64,000 bases of DNA, taken from contig OX457040.1 of assembly GCA_949752735.1 (NCBI GenBank), forward strand, positions 4,510,131 through 4,574,130, given 5' to 3'. A model generated the notes under the pieces. It made no database searches. It had not been told where the DNA came from and was given only the letters and a program-made list of their open reading frames with translations. Position numbers and translations under genes: made by a program. Shown here one piece after another: positions 50,330-61,938 of this stretch (within the stretch, counting starts at the first letter, position 1; each line of letters starts with the position of its first letter). Source of the DNA: Lumbricus terrestris (lineage: Eukaryota > Annelida > Clitellata > Crassiclitellata > Lumbricidae).

Positions 50330-51407
50330 GCAACGTTCAGAGCAAGGCCACTCGAATTTATTTAGTGACTCTAAGTGTTGTAAGTGCTCTAAAATCAGAA
50401 AAAACAAAATTATCTAGAAGGAATAAGCATACCTGTTAGTGTAATTGTTAAAATAGCAGATGGAAGACAATTACACGCGGAAGTGACTTTTCCAACTTCT
50501 CTTCATCTGGGGGATACTTTTAATACGGGGCATAAATTGAATTTATTGTTTCCCGCTCACACACTGCAATCAGGCAGAGGTTTTCTCCTTTGCTGGCCCT
50601 TCGACCTGGATTGAGTTCTCTGTTATCCTTCGTCAAATACCCATTGGTTTTTCTGCCTGATTTCTCAGCCTGTATCGAAAGAAATACTTCTACAGTGAAT
50701 CTTGAAAAGACGAATCGCAACGGACGAACAACAACATTGCGACCTTTTAAATAATAGACTGACTGCAGAGGAAATAATCAAACGTCAAAGCTGATAAGGT
50801 GGTCAATTCCAAAATGTGTTGTAGATTTTGTTGATGAAGGATGCTCTTTTAAATGTTACTCATAAACACGAAATTTACGAATAAAGATGAATAAAGATGA
50901 ACTCGTTGAATCCATTTGCATTGACACATGTCTCTATTGCTGCACACTCTTCCGAGACGGGTAGACCTAAAAATACTCGTTTTTAAATATTATTTTTACA
51001 TCTGGCGATATAATTATTAAGCGTATACGTAGTTGCGACGTCAGGTAGTGTCGCGGTGTTTCACTATTAATTTGAACAAAATAATATCGAGGTATTAATT
51101 AATTAAATTTGTGCATGACTTTTCTGTCTTCTTCCATCCGATTTCTAGTCTTATTAAACATCAAGAGTGGCAAATGTGTTGTCAGGTTTTTTTTATCAAT
51201 GACCACTCTCATGACGATGTCACGAGATGTAGATAAAACATTCGATGATACAGAATTGATCAACAAAAATTGCACACCTTTAATTATATATTATCCTGAA
51301 ACATATTAATTTTTCAGGCGTGTTGAACGAATCGAATCGTCAAGAGGATTTTTTATCTAGCTCAATTCGCGATCATTCCAATGCAGCTGGCCTCTCACCG
51401 AATTATA
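50330..51407. other. Interval without a gene
   Basis: No recognised family. The short ORFs at 50520-50720 (minus) and 51109-51309 (plus) have no motif. A CACACCTTTAATTATATA word is at 51273. Confidence 0.45.
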
Positions 51408-53352
51408 TTAACCCTCAGGCTACCAAGCTTTTTTTGTAACACTGACTACCAAGGGGGGTGGTTACCACCCCCCCTGGATTTTGGGTTTGGTTTGAGATAT
51501 CATAACTTGTAATACACCATTCGATTCAGCATTCATTTCTGCACAAACTGGTATATTTAGGTTTAGAAAATAATTTATGAAGGCACCTCGAAATTATGAA
51601 TTTTGTACCATGGGTACCCGTCGATTCCACAAAATGTATGCTTACGCATAGGGAATATATTAGATTCTGTGTGTTTTAACATGATTTATATATAAAAAGT
51701 AGTTTACATATAATAAACTCCAATAATAAACTATAAAAACTAGTAATAAGTTTGTTTTATGTTAAATCAAAACAAAAAAAATGTTATAGATGCTGAAAAA
51801 CGTTTACGCAGACTTATCGGCTCGCGTTGCAAAAAAACCCAACATTTTTATACATTTTAATTTATTTTGAGCACTTCCGGTCATCAAATTTTAAATTATT
51901 TAGTATTACAAAACAGCCCTAAATGCCCTCTACAGAATGGCATAATTTATTTCTATTAAAAAATAAATTATGGATAAGTTATAATAGAAAAAACATGACA
52001 ATTTTATGAAAATAAAACACCTTTATACAGGGTGGGCCAGCATAAATGTCCCGACTTTGCAGGCGTATAACTTCGCCAATTTTTAACATTTATTTATACT
52101 TAATGCATCAAATTAAAGGTATTTCACTCTAGTATTAACTCTAAAAAAGTCGAACTGATACTAGTTTAGGTTTTAATTATATACTTGGATCAGCGCTAGC
52201 TACCGTTTTTTGTCATTACTGACGCATTATGACGCCGTTTCCCGGGAAAATTCTATCGTTTTTTGCTAAAACGCGCGTAGACACGATCATTTTGAGTGTT
52301 TGTAGGGTCCCTACCATGAATATATTCTAATCGCAAAACCGCGTCCTTTCAATTTTGCCAACAGCCATGCACTGCCATGCGCTGCTTCAGACGCTTGCAC
52401 GCTGCCAGTCGTTTCTTTGCGTAAGAGCTGGAGAGTTCGTGGGACTTCTCGCCGACAAATTACTTTAACTTTAGGTCTACATGTATAATCTTTTCCAATA
52501 CGCTATTCAGTGCTTCTAAGACGGCCTGTTTTGCGCTGAATTTGCATGCAGGGCCTGCCCTGGTCATTGTCTTGACTGCAAATGTACGCGGACACACGAG
52601 CAATGTTAGCGGATGTGAGCGCCGTGCGCTCCGATTCCCATGGTTTGCAAGTAGAAAGTCCTGTTTTATTAATTTTCCGTAGCAGATAATACAAGGTATT
52701 GTTTATTCCATCCTCTGTTAGAATATTCGTTAATCATTTCAAACGAATTAAATCCCTTACCAGATCGTAAAATTAAGATCGAAACGCGATCATCGTCTGT
52801 CAACGGCGCCAGGTTGCGTCACAAATGACAGCAAAATATGGTAGCTAGCGCTGTTCCGGGCATATAATTAAAACCGAGACTAGTATCAGTGAAATACCTT
52901 TAATTTGATGCATAAAGTATAAATAAATGTTAAAAATTGGCGAAGTTATAAGCGTGCAAAGTCGGGACATTTATGCTGGCCCACCCTGTATATATTTTAA
53001 TTTATTTTGAGCACTTCCGGTTGGCAAAAGACAACTCAATGAGCATGGAAATGTAGCCCCACATTCCATCTATAGAATGGTATAATTTGTGTCTCTTAAT
53101 ATTAAGGGGCGGAAAAGTTACAGACGATATTCTAGGGGGGGGTGGTATCCACCCCTCTGGTGCCTTTGGTATATCGGGTGTAACTTTTGAACGGTAGGGG
53201 GCATCATAAAAAGTTTTACCTCAAAATGTGTCCCAATGAACCCTCTACAGCTACCAATTTTTTCAAAATTTTATTCCAGACGGAACGCGTTTGATTTGCG
53301 AAAAACCTAGGGGGGGGTGGCAACCACCCCCTTTTGGTAGCCCGAGGGTTAA
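51408..53352 (+). mobile_element. TTAA-target MITE, GGCTACCAA family, copy 1, with nested insertion
   Basis: TTAA lies at 51408-51411 and 53349-53352. The termini TTAACCCTCAGGCTACCAAG and CTTTTGGTAGCCCGAGGGTTAA (inner end written 3') are inverted. Subterminal G/C-rich GGGGGGTGGTTACCACCCCC is itself palindromic. Without the 961-bp insertion at 52028-52988 it would be about 982 bp, like the 957-bp copy at 57832. No transposase frame is present. Confidence 0.9.
52026..52990. mobile_element. TA-target transposon with about 230-bp inverted repeats, nested
   Basis: The element proper is 52028-52988 (961 bp), flanked by TA at 52026-52027 and 52989-52990. Termini: CAGGGTGGGCCAGCATAAAT, GTCCCGACTTTGCA and its complement at the right end. 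Similarity continues inward through AACTTCGCCAATTTTTAACA, CAAATTAAAGGTATTTCACT and CAGCGCTAGCTACC. The other GGCTACCAA element has the intact site CCTTTATATATATTTT near 58420, so the TA duplication is directly shown. TA duplication suggests Tc1/mariner-like mobilisation. Only 63 codons are open. Confidence 0.9.
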
Positions 53353-54749
53353 CATCAGCTTCTAAGTAGGACTACACATAAAAAATATTTACTTTGAAAA
53401 TTACCCAAAACTGAAATCACATCAATTCATATCAAACTTGTTTATCCGAAGGGATCGAAATGAGTCGAGCAATTAGATAACACAATCGACTAGAACACAA
53501 AGAAAAAGTCATTTTGAGGAAATGCAGAGATTCCTTGTAAAGAATCACACTGCAGAAAGGGAGGGATACCGCAAAACCTCAATATCTTCAACGCTTGACT
53601 AGATAAGAAAAGATGACAAAAGAACAGTAGACCTATTGAACAGCAATAGAAACAACAATTCAAGAACGTTTTAACGGTAGTAGTTTTTTCGCATTTTCAA
53701 AACAAAGCAGTTAAACATTTTAATACGTATAGTTTCGTTAAGTTTTCGGACAAGAACGCTTTAATCTGAGTAGTTTGTTCACGCTTTGCGATGAAAACAT
53801 TTCAACTTTTCATACTATAGTAGGTTCTTTGATTTCTCTAAATATAGGTTCTTTGATTTCTTTAAAATACAGTGTCCATTGCGCTACTTTTAGCGTTTCA
53901 CATTTGAGTCATTCGGAGCTGTCGGTGGCGTCTATGACCGGACTATTTTCACGGAATTGTTTACACGGGCTGTTTTGACGGGGCTATTTTTGACGGGGGC
54001 TGTGCTCAGGGTCCCTATGCGACGACTTGATGTTTATTCGAACCCGTAACATTCCGATTAGATGGCCCGAACATATTCATACACCATTGAGGCTGTGGAC
54101 TTACTTTGAGTCGTTCTTTGAGTTGTGTTAAGGAGATTGCACATATTACTTGGGCGCAGAACCTGCTTGACATGTCATTCATTTCGACATAGGTCGACGA
54201 CCTCGTGTCAACATAATTACTTCTGGGCAATCTTTATTAAGATTTAATTAATTCTCGCAATAAAAATCTATATTCACTTCCAAATATCAGTCTTTGTCTA
54301 GATTTAATTCGTATTTTTCTTGTTTTGTCCGAATCTTGTCAGTTGTTGCTCAGCAAGTGTACGTGTCATATAAAGAGCGGTCTGATTCGCCCTCCTCCAT
54401 TTTCGGACTTGGTTCTGGCATTACGAAAGCACGTAACTGGGGTACTAGTACTTTTCAATGTTTGAAGACAGCTTATGCGGCAATCAAATCCATTGTCAAT
54501 GACACCATAAGTGTTCTTATAATTATTTGAGAACGTTGATTATATATTGTTTAATAATAACATTGTCTTTTATAGAATAAAGTTCCTTCATTTTGAAGGT
54601 TTGTAATCAGAGGTCCTCATTTTTTAATGTTTGACCGTTGATGGTAACCTTGCTTATTTAAAACTGTACTTTACTGTTGCAATTAAGTGTTTCATTGCTC
54701 GTGGTTGCTGAATTTCTTCTTAATTTAAACCGAGTGACATTCTCAGGTA
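53353..54749. other. Interval without a gene
   Basis: Two adjoining TAGGTTCTTTGATTTCT units lie at 53821 and 53846. A GACGGGGCTATTTTTGACGG pair lies near 53972-54000. The 78-codon frame at 54294-54530 has no recognised domain. Confidence 0.45.
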
Positions 54750-54825
54750 TATAATTGGAACTGTGCGTGGAAAGGAGGAGAGCGATGTTCAATATCTTGA
54801 TGTTGACAGAATGTCATTGATGGTC
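54750..54825 (+). repeat. Dispersed repeat B, copy 7
   Basis: ATTGGAACTGTGCGTGGAAA, GGAGGAGAGCGATGTTCAAT, then GACAGAATGTCATTGATGG. It is diverged but in the same order as copy 2. Confidence 0.5.
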
Positions 54826-55069
54826 GCCAAATAACGTTGAACTTAAACACCTCTAACACACTTTTATTTAGAAAATAAGTAAATTTATCAAGATTTATCG
54901 TAGATTTACAAGACCAAAGTTGTTAACTATCGTTTAGTGTTTGCAGTTCGCGCAAACTAAGGCAGCGCACATCATCTTCATTAGCAACATCAGAGCGGAC
55001 AGTCCGCCAGGTAAACCAGTTATTCTGCAGTTACTAACGTTTGAGAACTTCTCTGAACAAATTAATACA

Positions 55070-55175
55070 TGGATTTTCTAGCTTGAAATTTCTGAGGACC
55101 TTCTTTAGTCTTCCGATTAAAATTTGCTTCGTTTTCCCTAAAAATTATTTCTGAGGACCTCTTTTGTCTTTTGCT
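55070..55175. repeat. Two decayed GAGGACC-TTT-GTC hairpin segments
   Basis: TTTCTGAGGACCTTCTTTAG TCTTCC at 55088 and TTTCTGAGGACCTCTTTTGT CTTTTG at 55150 form a 62-bp direct repeat. They resemble the TGATGACCTTTTTTTAGTCA core of the MITEs. Confidence 0.5.
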
Positions 55176-55189
55176 AAAAAATTGTTTAA

Positions 55190-55400
55190 ATGTGCACTTG
55201 TTATAGCGACCCTTCAAGCTCCCTACTCAGAGTCGCTCCCGACTACAGAGCGGACACTGCATCGGAGTTTCACTCCGAAGCGCCGAGCAACTGAGAGTGA
55301 AGGACTTGTCCAAGGTCCCTACGCGGCGACTTGAGTCGGATTCAAATCTGCAACCCTTCGGCTGCAAGGCGACGAACATATCCACTATACCGCCGCGTCT
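55190..55400 (-). repeat. SINE with tRNA head and LINE-derived tail
   Basis: Minus strand: CGCGGCGGTATAGTGGATAT, B-box region AGATTTGAATCCGAC (decayed), core GACCTTGGACAAGTCCTTCA, CTTCGGAGTGAAACTCCGAT, then GGGAGCGACTCTGAGTAGGG and AGCTTGAAGGGTCGCTATAA. It abuts a plus-strand LINE tail. Confidence 0.75.
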
Positions 55401-55458
55401 GAGGAGTCCTCTTGAAGGGGCGCTATATAAATGAACGATTACAATTACAATTACAAGT
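55396..55458 (+). pseudogene. LINE 3' tail with (ATTACA)n
   Basis: TGAGGAGTCCTCTTGAAGGG, GCGCTATATAAATGAACGAT, TACAATTACAATTACAAG: about 60 bp of the LINE 3' end. It faces away from the LINE-derived tail of the adjoining SINE, forming an inverted pair. Confidence 0.75.
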
Positions 55459-55682
55459 CCCAAATTCACGATTTTTTTTCTAAATTTAAAAAAATTGATG
55501 TTTTCACGTTTTTGGTGCATTTTTAATTAAATATATCAATTTTTGCTTTTAAAAAATCGGAAAAATCGGTGTGAGAGAAAAGCTAGATCTAGAAACTTAG
55601 ACAAGACCGAAAAGACCTGGATCCAGATGGGAAAAAGCTATGAGTGGTATCTATGTTACCGATGATTGAAAACTTATTATTA

Positions 55683-55738
55683 TTCCAAAGTTTAACGTCA
55701 TCGTATGACAACAAAGGCCGTTGACGACAATACAATAT
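55683..55738 (-). repeat. Stem-loop repeat, GACGTTAAAC subtype
   Basis: Minus strand: GTCGTCAACGGCCTTTGTTG, TCATACGATGACGTTAAACT, TTGGAATAATAATAA. CGTCA pairs with TGACG around the AACGGCCTTTGTTGTCATA core. This copy links the subtype to the (ATCC)-tailed family. Confidence 0.8.
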
Positions 55739-55991
55739 AAGTGTACAGAGCAGTAAAAATAAACTTATAGAATCTAAACAACACCAAAGACGTGTCTAAA
55801 CGGAACTGTACAATTTCAAAGACATTCAATTTTTTGACAACATAAAGAAGTTCATCTGACTATCGCTCAGTTTGACACATTATGATAACGGGGTCATATA
55901 TCTCAACATTAGACAGTATTATGGCAAATTGATTGTCTCATACAACTAATTACATTAGTAACCAAAGTAATCAGTTTATGTTACAAAAGTT

Positions 55992-55995
<4 letters not shown>

Positions 55996-56026
<31 letters not shown>
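55996..56026. repeat. (TA)n simple repeat
   Basis: About 30 bases. An imperfect (CA)n run follows at 56212-56240. No gene was seen from 55739 to 56420. Confidence 0.95.
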
Positions 56027-56029
<3 letters not shown>

Positions 56030-56419
56030 CTGATACGTGTGTTAAACAACGAGAGCAGCGTTGTTTATAACGCAACAACTAGCCATATAGCCTCATATGT
56101 CAATTACCGTGCAGTGAGAACATCCTAAGTCCATGATATGGGTCATACATGTGGGTGTGCCTGTATGTCTCTCTGCCTGTGGGTCTCACTTTCTGAATTA
56201 GTTAATAGGGGTACACACACACAAACACACACACACAATCACAGTCATGAGCAACAATGCGATATCAGAGGGTTTTAATACGCTATTACGACCGAATCAG
56301 AAACATTATATATTTTGAAATAAAACCGTGTTAAAGGTGTTTGCTGAGAGTGTTTCGTACTCACTGTTTGACGACATCACATTGCTGCCATGTTCGAATT
56401 TATTCATGGCGATTATTTG

Positions 56420-56492
56420 TTGTTAACGACATTGTGTAAAAAAAATGATCAGCCAGCGTGGTCCTCTTTCTTTCTTTAGGTTTTGGACTGCA
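56420..56492 (-). repeat. Dispersed repeat B, copy 8
   Basis: Minus strand: GCAGTCCAAAACCTAAAGAA, AGAAAGAGGACCACGCTGGC, TGATCAT, then ACACAATGTCGTTAACAACA. Diverged, but with the same block order as the 11243 copy. Confidence 0.5.
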
Positions 56493-56802
56493 AAGAGTTT
56501 TGTATGAAATTAATAGAGAAGATTTACAATGTTGAAGCAATATAATTTAAATCGTTATAAAACGAAATTTTGAAACACAGCAATTATATCAATCAGACTT
56601 AAGTCATGTTTCCGTTTAATAAGAGTCGCATCGAAAACACAAAAACTAATATTTTTTACGTTTCTTTTCTTTTCAAAAAGTACTTAAGTCATGCATCTGG
56701 TTTGATGGCTTGACGATATTATTAAGGACGTTATATCTCCTATGATCGATTGTCGCCAAACAGAAATTAAACAACTAACAAGTTAATTGGATTAAGACAC
56801 CT

Positions 56803-57835
56803 TTAACCCTCATCCACATTGGTCATGAAATTTACGTATTTGCATACCTGGGATCCGTCTGGACCCCAACATCTGGAGTTCTTATTTTGAGTGATTACTG
56901 TCTTCCAACATCATAAATTTCATTAATATTTCTCTGCAGGTTATTATTGAACAAATTTCCCATTAAGTTACTTTGGTTACATGTTAAGCAGAGAGCCAGA
57001 GGTCTCTATTATTTCTTTCTGTGTGTTCCAGTCAGTTGAGTGACAACTAGTTCTGTCTAGTAATAGTGTAGTTATTTGAGACACACTTTTTATATATTCT
57101 GATGCAATGGTTTCAAAGGTGTTTAAGCCTAGATTTGTTCATCAAATAATATTGTGAAAACTACTGTGTAGTAGGATAACAGATGGAAGCTATCTTTGCT
57201 GTGGTATTCTGATTCCGCTTCTTGCAATATCTCGCTAAGTAAAATTTCATTTGGAGATGATTGATTATCTGTGTTTCTTGAATGTGTTTCATCGGACATT
57301 TTGTCCATCAAAACAGGTTATAATAAACAGATAAAGTGCTTCTATAGTCGTGGTGCTACTTTCTCATAAACTACCAACACCAGGAGAAAGGCACACAAAT
57401 CTTGTGGGTCATACACATGAAACAACTGCGCGATGGCAAGTCATACGCCTATGCGGCTTCGTTAGCTTGCATGTCCGGAAGATTGGGTCTACCAGAAAGC
57501 AGTAATAGCTCACTATAGTCTGAATCATGTTTGTTCTAATGTGTCCACAAAAATCGTGCCAGTGTTCACTAGAAATTTGTGCTTATTATAATTCTGGTTC
57601 TGTTATTTTATTTGTTTTATGAATGTTGGGTGCAAATGAAATGTCTAAATTTTAAATAGGCCTATGTAAAATTGTATACCGACCTGTAAAAGCAAGCAGC
57701 TATGTATCGATCAATGACAGACAATTACATAAAATCCTAGAGTTGTGCCACGTTGCAAACAAAGTTACACACATGACAATAAGCATGGGGTCCACCTGGA
57801 CCCCAGGACTGAGGATGAGAGTTAACCCTCAGGCT
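56803..57835. mobile_element. TTAA-target MITE, TTAACCCTCATCC family
   Basis: TTAA lies at 56803-56806 and 57832-57835. Termini: TTAACCCTCATCC and GGATGAGAGTTAA. Subterminal GGGATCCGTCTGGACCCCAA and GGGGTCCACCTGGACCCCAG are themselves near-palindromes. Length is 1,033 bp. The left TTAA falls within an ACACCTTTAA word. The right TTAA is shared with the next element. Confidence 0.85.
57129..57311 (-). pseudogene. Short acidic frame inside the TTAACCCTCATCC element
   Basis: A 60-codon frame gives MMDKMSDETHSRNTDNQSS, then LSEILQEAESEYHSKDS. The acidic Ser-rich character resembles the disordered N-terminus of piggyBac transposases, and the host element is TTAA-bounded. This is inference from composition and context. 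No catalytic Asp motif follows. Confidence 0.25.
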
Positions 57836-58788
57836 ACCAAGCTTTTTTGTAACTCTGACTACCAATGGGGGGGATACCCCCCTGGATTTTGGGTTTGGTT
57901 TGAGATATCATAACTTGTAATACACCATTCGATTCAGCATTCATTTCTGCACAAAATGGTATATTAGGTTTAGAAAATATAAAGGCACCTCGAAATTATG
58001 AATTTTTTACCATGGGTACCCGTCGATTCCACAAAATGTATGCTTATGCATAGGGAATATATTAGATTCTGTGCGTTTTATACATGATTTATATTTAAAA
58101 AGTTGTTTACATATAATAAAGTCCAACATTCAACTATAAAAACTAGTAATAAGTCTGTTTTATGTTAAATCAAAACAAAAAAACATATTATAGCTGCTGA
58201 AAAACGTTTACGCAGACATATCGGTTCGCGTTGCAAAAAACCCAACATTTTTTTGCATTTTAATTTATTTTGAGCACTTCCGGTCATCACATTTTAAATT
58301 ATTTAGTATTACAAAATAGCCCTAAATGCCCTCTACAGAATGGCATTATTTGTTTATATTAAAAAATAAATTATGGATAAGTTATAATAGACAAAACATG
58401 ACAATTTTATGAAAATAAAACACCTTTATATATATTTTAATTTATTTTGAGCACTTCCGGTTGGCAAAAGACAACTCAATGAGCATGGAAATGTAGCCCC
58501 ACATTCCCTCTATAGAATGGTATAATTTGTTTCTCTTCATATTAAGGGGCTGAAAAGTTACAGACGATATTCTACGGGGGGTGGTATCCACCCTCTGGTA
58601 CCTTGGGTATATCGGGTGTAACTTTTGAACGGTAGGGGGTATCATCAAAAGGTTTAGCTCAAAATGTGTCCCAATGAACCCTCTACAGCTACCAATTTTT
58701 TCAACATTTTATTCCAGATGGAACGCGTTTGATTTGCGAAAAACCTAGGGGGGTGGCAACCACCCTCCCTTGGTAGCCCGAGGGTTAA
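57832..58788 (+). mobile_element. TTAA-target MITE, GGCTACCAA family, copy 2 (no insertion)
   Basis: TTAA lies at 57832-57835 and 58785-58788. Termini: TTAACCCTCAGGCTACCAAG and TTGGTAGCCCGAGGGTTAA. It is collinear and highly similar to 51408-53352, but with the unoccupied site where that copy has the TA-target element. Length is 957 bp. A 68-codon frame is fortuitous. Confidence 0.92.
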
Positions 58789-58980
58789 TAAAAGAATCTT
58801 CTATCAATATAGTTAGCTGATTTTAAAACATCGATTCCTTACTGTAACAGGCAGGCAAATTTGGCAGTAGAGTAGTCTAAAACTGAGTAGATGAGTAGAG
58901 CAAGGTAGCCAGTTGTCACAACAAGTAACGCGCAAAGATTTATGCTCTTGAAGTTGCACCACCAGGTAACCCTATCCTGG

Positions 58981-59030
58981 TAGTGCCAGTCCCAGGTCTG
59001 TAGAAGGCTGGAGGGCGACGCCGATCATCC
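58981..59030 (+). repeat. Dispersed repeat B, copy 9
   Basis: TAGTGCCAGTCCCAGGTCTG, TAGAAGGCTGGAGGGCGACG CCGATCATCC. The head and the GGAGGGCGACGC block are clear. Nothing else was recognised up to 59530. Confidence 0.65.
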
Positions 59031-59529
59031 TTTTTATGGCAAGTTAAGCAGCCACTAGCCTAACCTTCGAGCTGTCAATCACCCTGCCAATGGTTTCGTA
59101 TGCATCCCCGGTTTCTAATCCCAATGATCATGTGTCACCGAGGTCAGTGGCCAACGACCCTGAATGACGTGTACCTGTAGGAGAAAATGCATATTAATGT
59201 AATTGTATTTTACGCTCGATTAATTCATTGCAGCTAACTAATGCCAGGGAGAAGACTTCATTGACTGAGTCTTCGATTTATAGATCCAGAGTTCAACAGC
59301 AATTATAGAGGTAGTCGTCATCGACAGAAATTTCGCTGACATATTTCAATTCTTGGTCTGATATTTGTAACTTGAATAATAATAATCTTAAATGCCTACT
59401 AATAGAAAGTGATTCAGAATATTAGCAGCATAAAGAAATTTATAATAACAATTTCTCCACACAGTCAACGGTGTTTATTTCATGGCGTGGCAGTAGCAGC
59501 GCCTAACGCCATATCGTGGCTAGCATGGT

Positions 59530-59578
59530 AAGGATGGATGGATCCAGATTTGACCAGGGTCTATGACAACAGAGGCGT
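59530..59578 (-). repeat. Stem-loop family copy 10, truncated
   Basis: Minus strand: GCCTCTGTTGTCATAGACCC, TGGTCAAATCTGGATCCATC CATCC. It starts inside the loop core, so the 5' arm is lost. This is the shortest copy. Confidence 0.8.
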
Positions 59579-60834
59579 GAACAGGACTTACAGGAGTAGC
59601 AACAGCATCCTGCGATGGGGAGTGAGAGAAAATTTGTTATTAACAGACACGAGCAGCTTATTGACATGTCTTGATAAATGTGGTGGTCGACGGAGTAAAT
59701 AATGATTTCCACACTCAAACACAAACAGAAGACTAGCACGAATGTGGCATCTCTTCCCGCTACCCATACAAAGGGTGACTAAGCTTTTCATTCGCAAGAT
59801 ATCGTTGTCAAAATTACAAGTGGAGATGATGTGAGCCTTGCGTGACAACCAAAAGAAATTCGACTCTAGTAATAACTTGTGATCATCCGTTCATTCTTTG
59901 AATTGTAATTACACTGCATTCAGTCAGTTATAATAAAATAAAATTATCATGCCTATGATAATTTATCTGTTATGACCTAAATTCCCATACAAGGTACGTG
60001 TCATCAGACAATCAACGTCATTTGATGCTGAGAAATATATATGGTCCATTTTAAACTGATTTAAAGGTGTTTGATGTGCGGATATCCGTAATCAAACGCG
60101 ACTGAAACTGTTTATCGTGTGGACGAACGTTGCATTGCATTTTCATTCTTTTAAACTAGTTTCTTAGTGATAGACTGTCCTCTTGTGCTGCAAAAATAAA
60201 CCAAATTGTGATTATTACTTATATTTTGTTCTAGTTTAATTGTAGTTTTATAAGCATTAGTTCAACTTCATAACAGTTTAACATAAATGAAATATATTGT
60301 TTCGTGACCATAATTGTGAATGTGCTGTCACGAGAAAATTAAGGAACGGTAATTGGACATTGACCGAGAACCGATTTAAATTCCGGTGGGTTAATAAATT
60401 TGTCTTTCATCAATTGTTTTTTGCTATCGAGTTATCCTGCTAATGCCTAGTCTGCCGTCATTAGCAAGAACCACGTATCTGAGATAAACTCAAAAGACTA
60501 AATTCTTTTCTGCGGAGTAGACACAATATTCTTATTCTTTTCCGCTTTCAACTAATAAATGTAGAAAAAAATAAACCATTTATATTGAAAAAATATTTTT
60601 AATGTTTTTGCTTGTAAATTTGGAAAATGTCAGCTTAGGAAGGGCACTTGGATAGGGACCGAAAGCCTGTCAAGTGACGTTGCCGATTGAATGCCGATAT
60701 TTTGTCGTTTAAAACCCGAATTCAATGGTATGACAATGTTAAAATAGAAACTCTACTTAAATACCCGTAAAATGGTTGTTTGGGTGTTGTATGTTTTTGA
60801 AATATCAACCAATCGTAGTTGAATAAATGCTCTT
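59579..60834. other. Interval without a gene
   Basis: AT-rich. An ATTTAAAGGTGTTTGATG word is near 60060. Short ORFs show no domain. Confidence 0.45.
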
Positions 60835-60917
60835 GAGTGCTGTAATACGTCGAGCAAATTTCTGTCCAGGGTAACGGCCTCTGTTGTCATAGACCCCTTC
60901 AAATCGGTTCCATTCAT
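60835..60917 (+). repeat. Stem-loop family copy 11
   Basis: AGTGCTGTAATACGTCGAGC, AAATTTCTGTCCAGGGTAAC, GGCCTCTGTTGTCATAGACC, CCTTCAAATCGGTTCCATTC. The 3' arm has one lost pair (CCCTTC). Confidence 0.85.
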
Positions 60918-61069
60918 AATCGTAATTGAGCAGCCATGCCATAACTCGTGTTGATGTATAAATTTAACTTTCGTTAAATAAATATTTTATATGCTATCGA
61001 GTTATCCTGCAATTGCCTATTATTGAAAAGTGTTTTATGTGGAAATGTTTCCATTTTAGTTTAATTGTA

Positions 61070-61165
61070 ATTATTGTAATCGTACATTTACAGAGTGCTA
61101 CTTCAAGAGAACCCTTCAGAGGCGCTCCAAACCTGACACCAAACCACAATCAAAGCACAAATTTA
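61070..61165 (-). pseudogene. LINE 3' end
   Basis: ATTGTAATCGTACATTTACA, GAGTGCTACTTCAAGAGAAC, CCTTCAGAGGCGCTCCAAAC, CTGACACCAAACCACAATCA AAG matches the 27215 and 38930 LINE ends, more diverged. The following 500 bases hold no recognised gene. Confidence 0.75.
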
Positions 61166-61663
61166 GTGGGCGTACACATTCCTAACTTTCCTTTAGTTTA
61201 TGGTATTGTGTTTGAAATGAATTAATTCGAGGTGGAGGCTGTTCGACAGCTGCAAAATATCAAACGAGCATAGGTAACTGTGCATATTGTGGTTATGAAG
61301 AGATTGAGGGCAGATGAATGTGATTTGTAGAACTTTGCCACACATACTAATAATTATTGTTTCCTTTAATAAAGGTGTACAAAATTCCAAGTAAAAATTC
61401 CAAATCCAAATTCCCCATCTATTAGTTTCTGCTGCTTTGGAAAATGAATTTATCAAGCAATGAAGCGGTGACGTTGAAAACAATAATTTGATAGACATAA
61501 TTATGGATTGGAATCCTCTGGTGGGTCCACACATACACGATAAAAATGCAACCAACGAATTCACATCCATGGCTTAGGATTCTTGAGCCTACGCACACAC
61601 ACTGCACCCAACGAGTTGGATTCCAATTCATATCTCAATGATTGCGACAAATTCAATGACGAC

Positions 61664-61728
61664 ATTGGATGGATCCAGATTTGACGAGGGCTTATGACAA
61701 CAGAGGCCATTGTCCTCGGAAAAAATTG
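61664..61728 (-). repeat. Stem-loop family copy 12, CGAGG subfamily
   Basis: Minus strand: TTTTTTCCGAGGACAATGGC, CTCTGTTGTCATAAGCCCTC, GTCAAATCTGGATCCATCC. CGAGG and CCTCG pair. The closest relative is copy 5. Confidence 0.85.
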
Positions 61729-61844
61729 TTTAGCATAAAAAAGCTCTATCACTGCCAAGTTGCGGAGTCATTCAAATGTATTAAAACGTATGAAAGTAAC
61801 TTTCTGTTGGACTAGAACAATAATTACCATTACCATTCATCTAA

Positions 61845-61938
61845 ATGGATGGATGGATCCGATTTTACCAGGGTCTATGACAGCAGAGACCGTTACCCTG
61901 GACAGAAATTTGCTCGGCATATTACAGCACTTAAGAGC
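61845..61938 (-). repeat. Stem-loop family copy 13, full-length type
   Basis: Minus strand: AAGTGCTGTAATATGCCGAG, CAAATTTCTGTCCAGGGTAA, CGGTCTCTGCTGTCATAGAC, CCTGGTAAAATCGGATCCAT CC. The seven-base arms are perfectly paired. Confidence 0.88.

Noticed and set aside
61193..61570. 125-codon minus-strand frame
   Set aside because: No domain, no signal or membrane pattern, AT-rich interval, and no support from neighbouring sequence.
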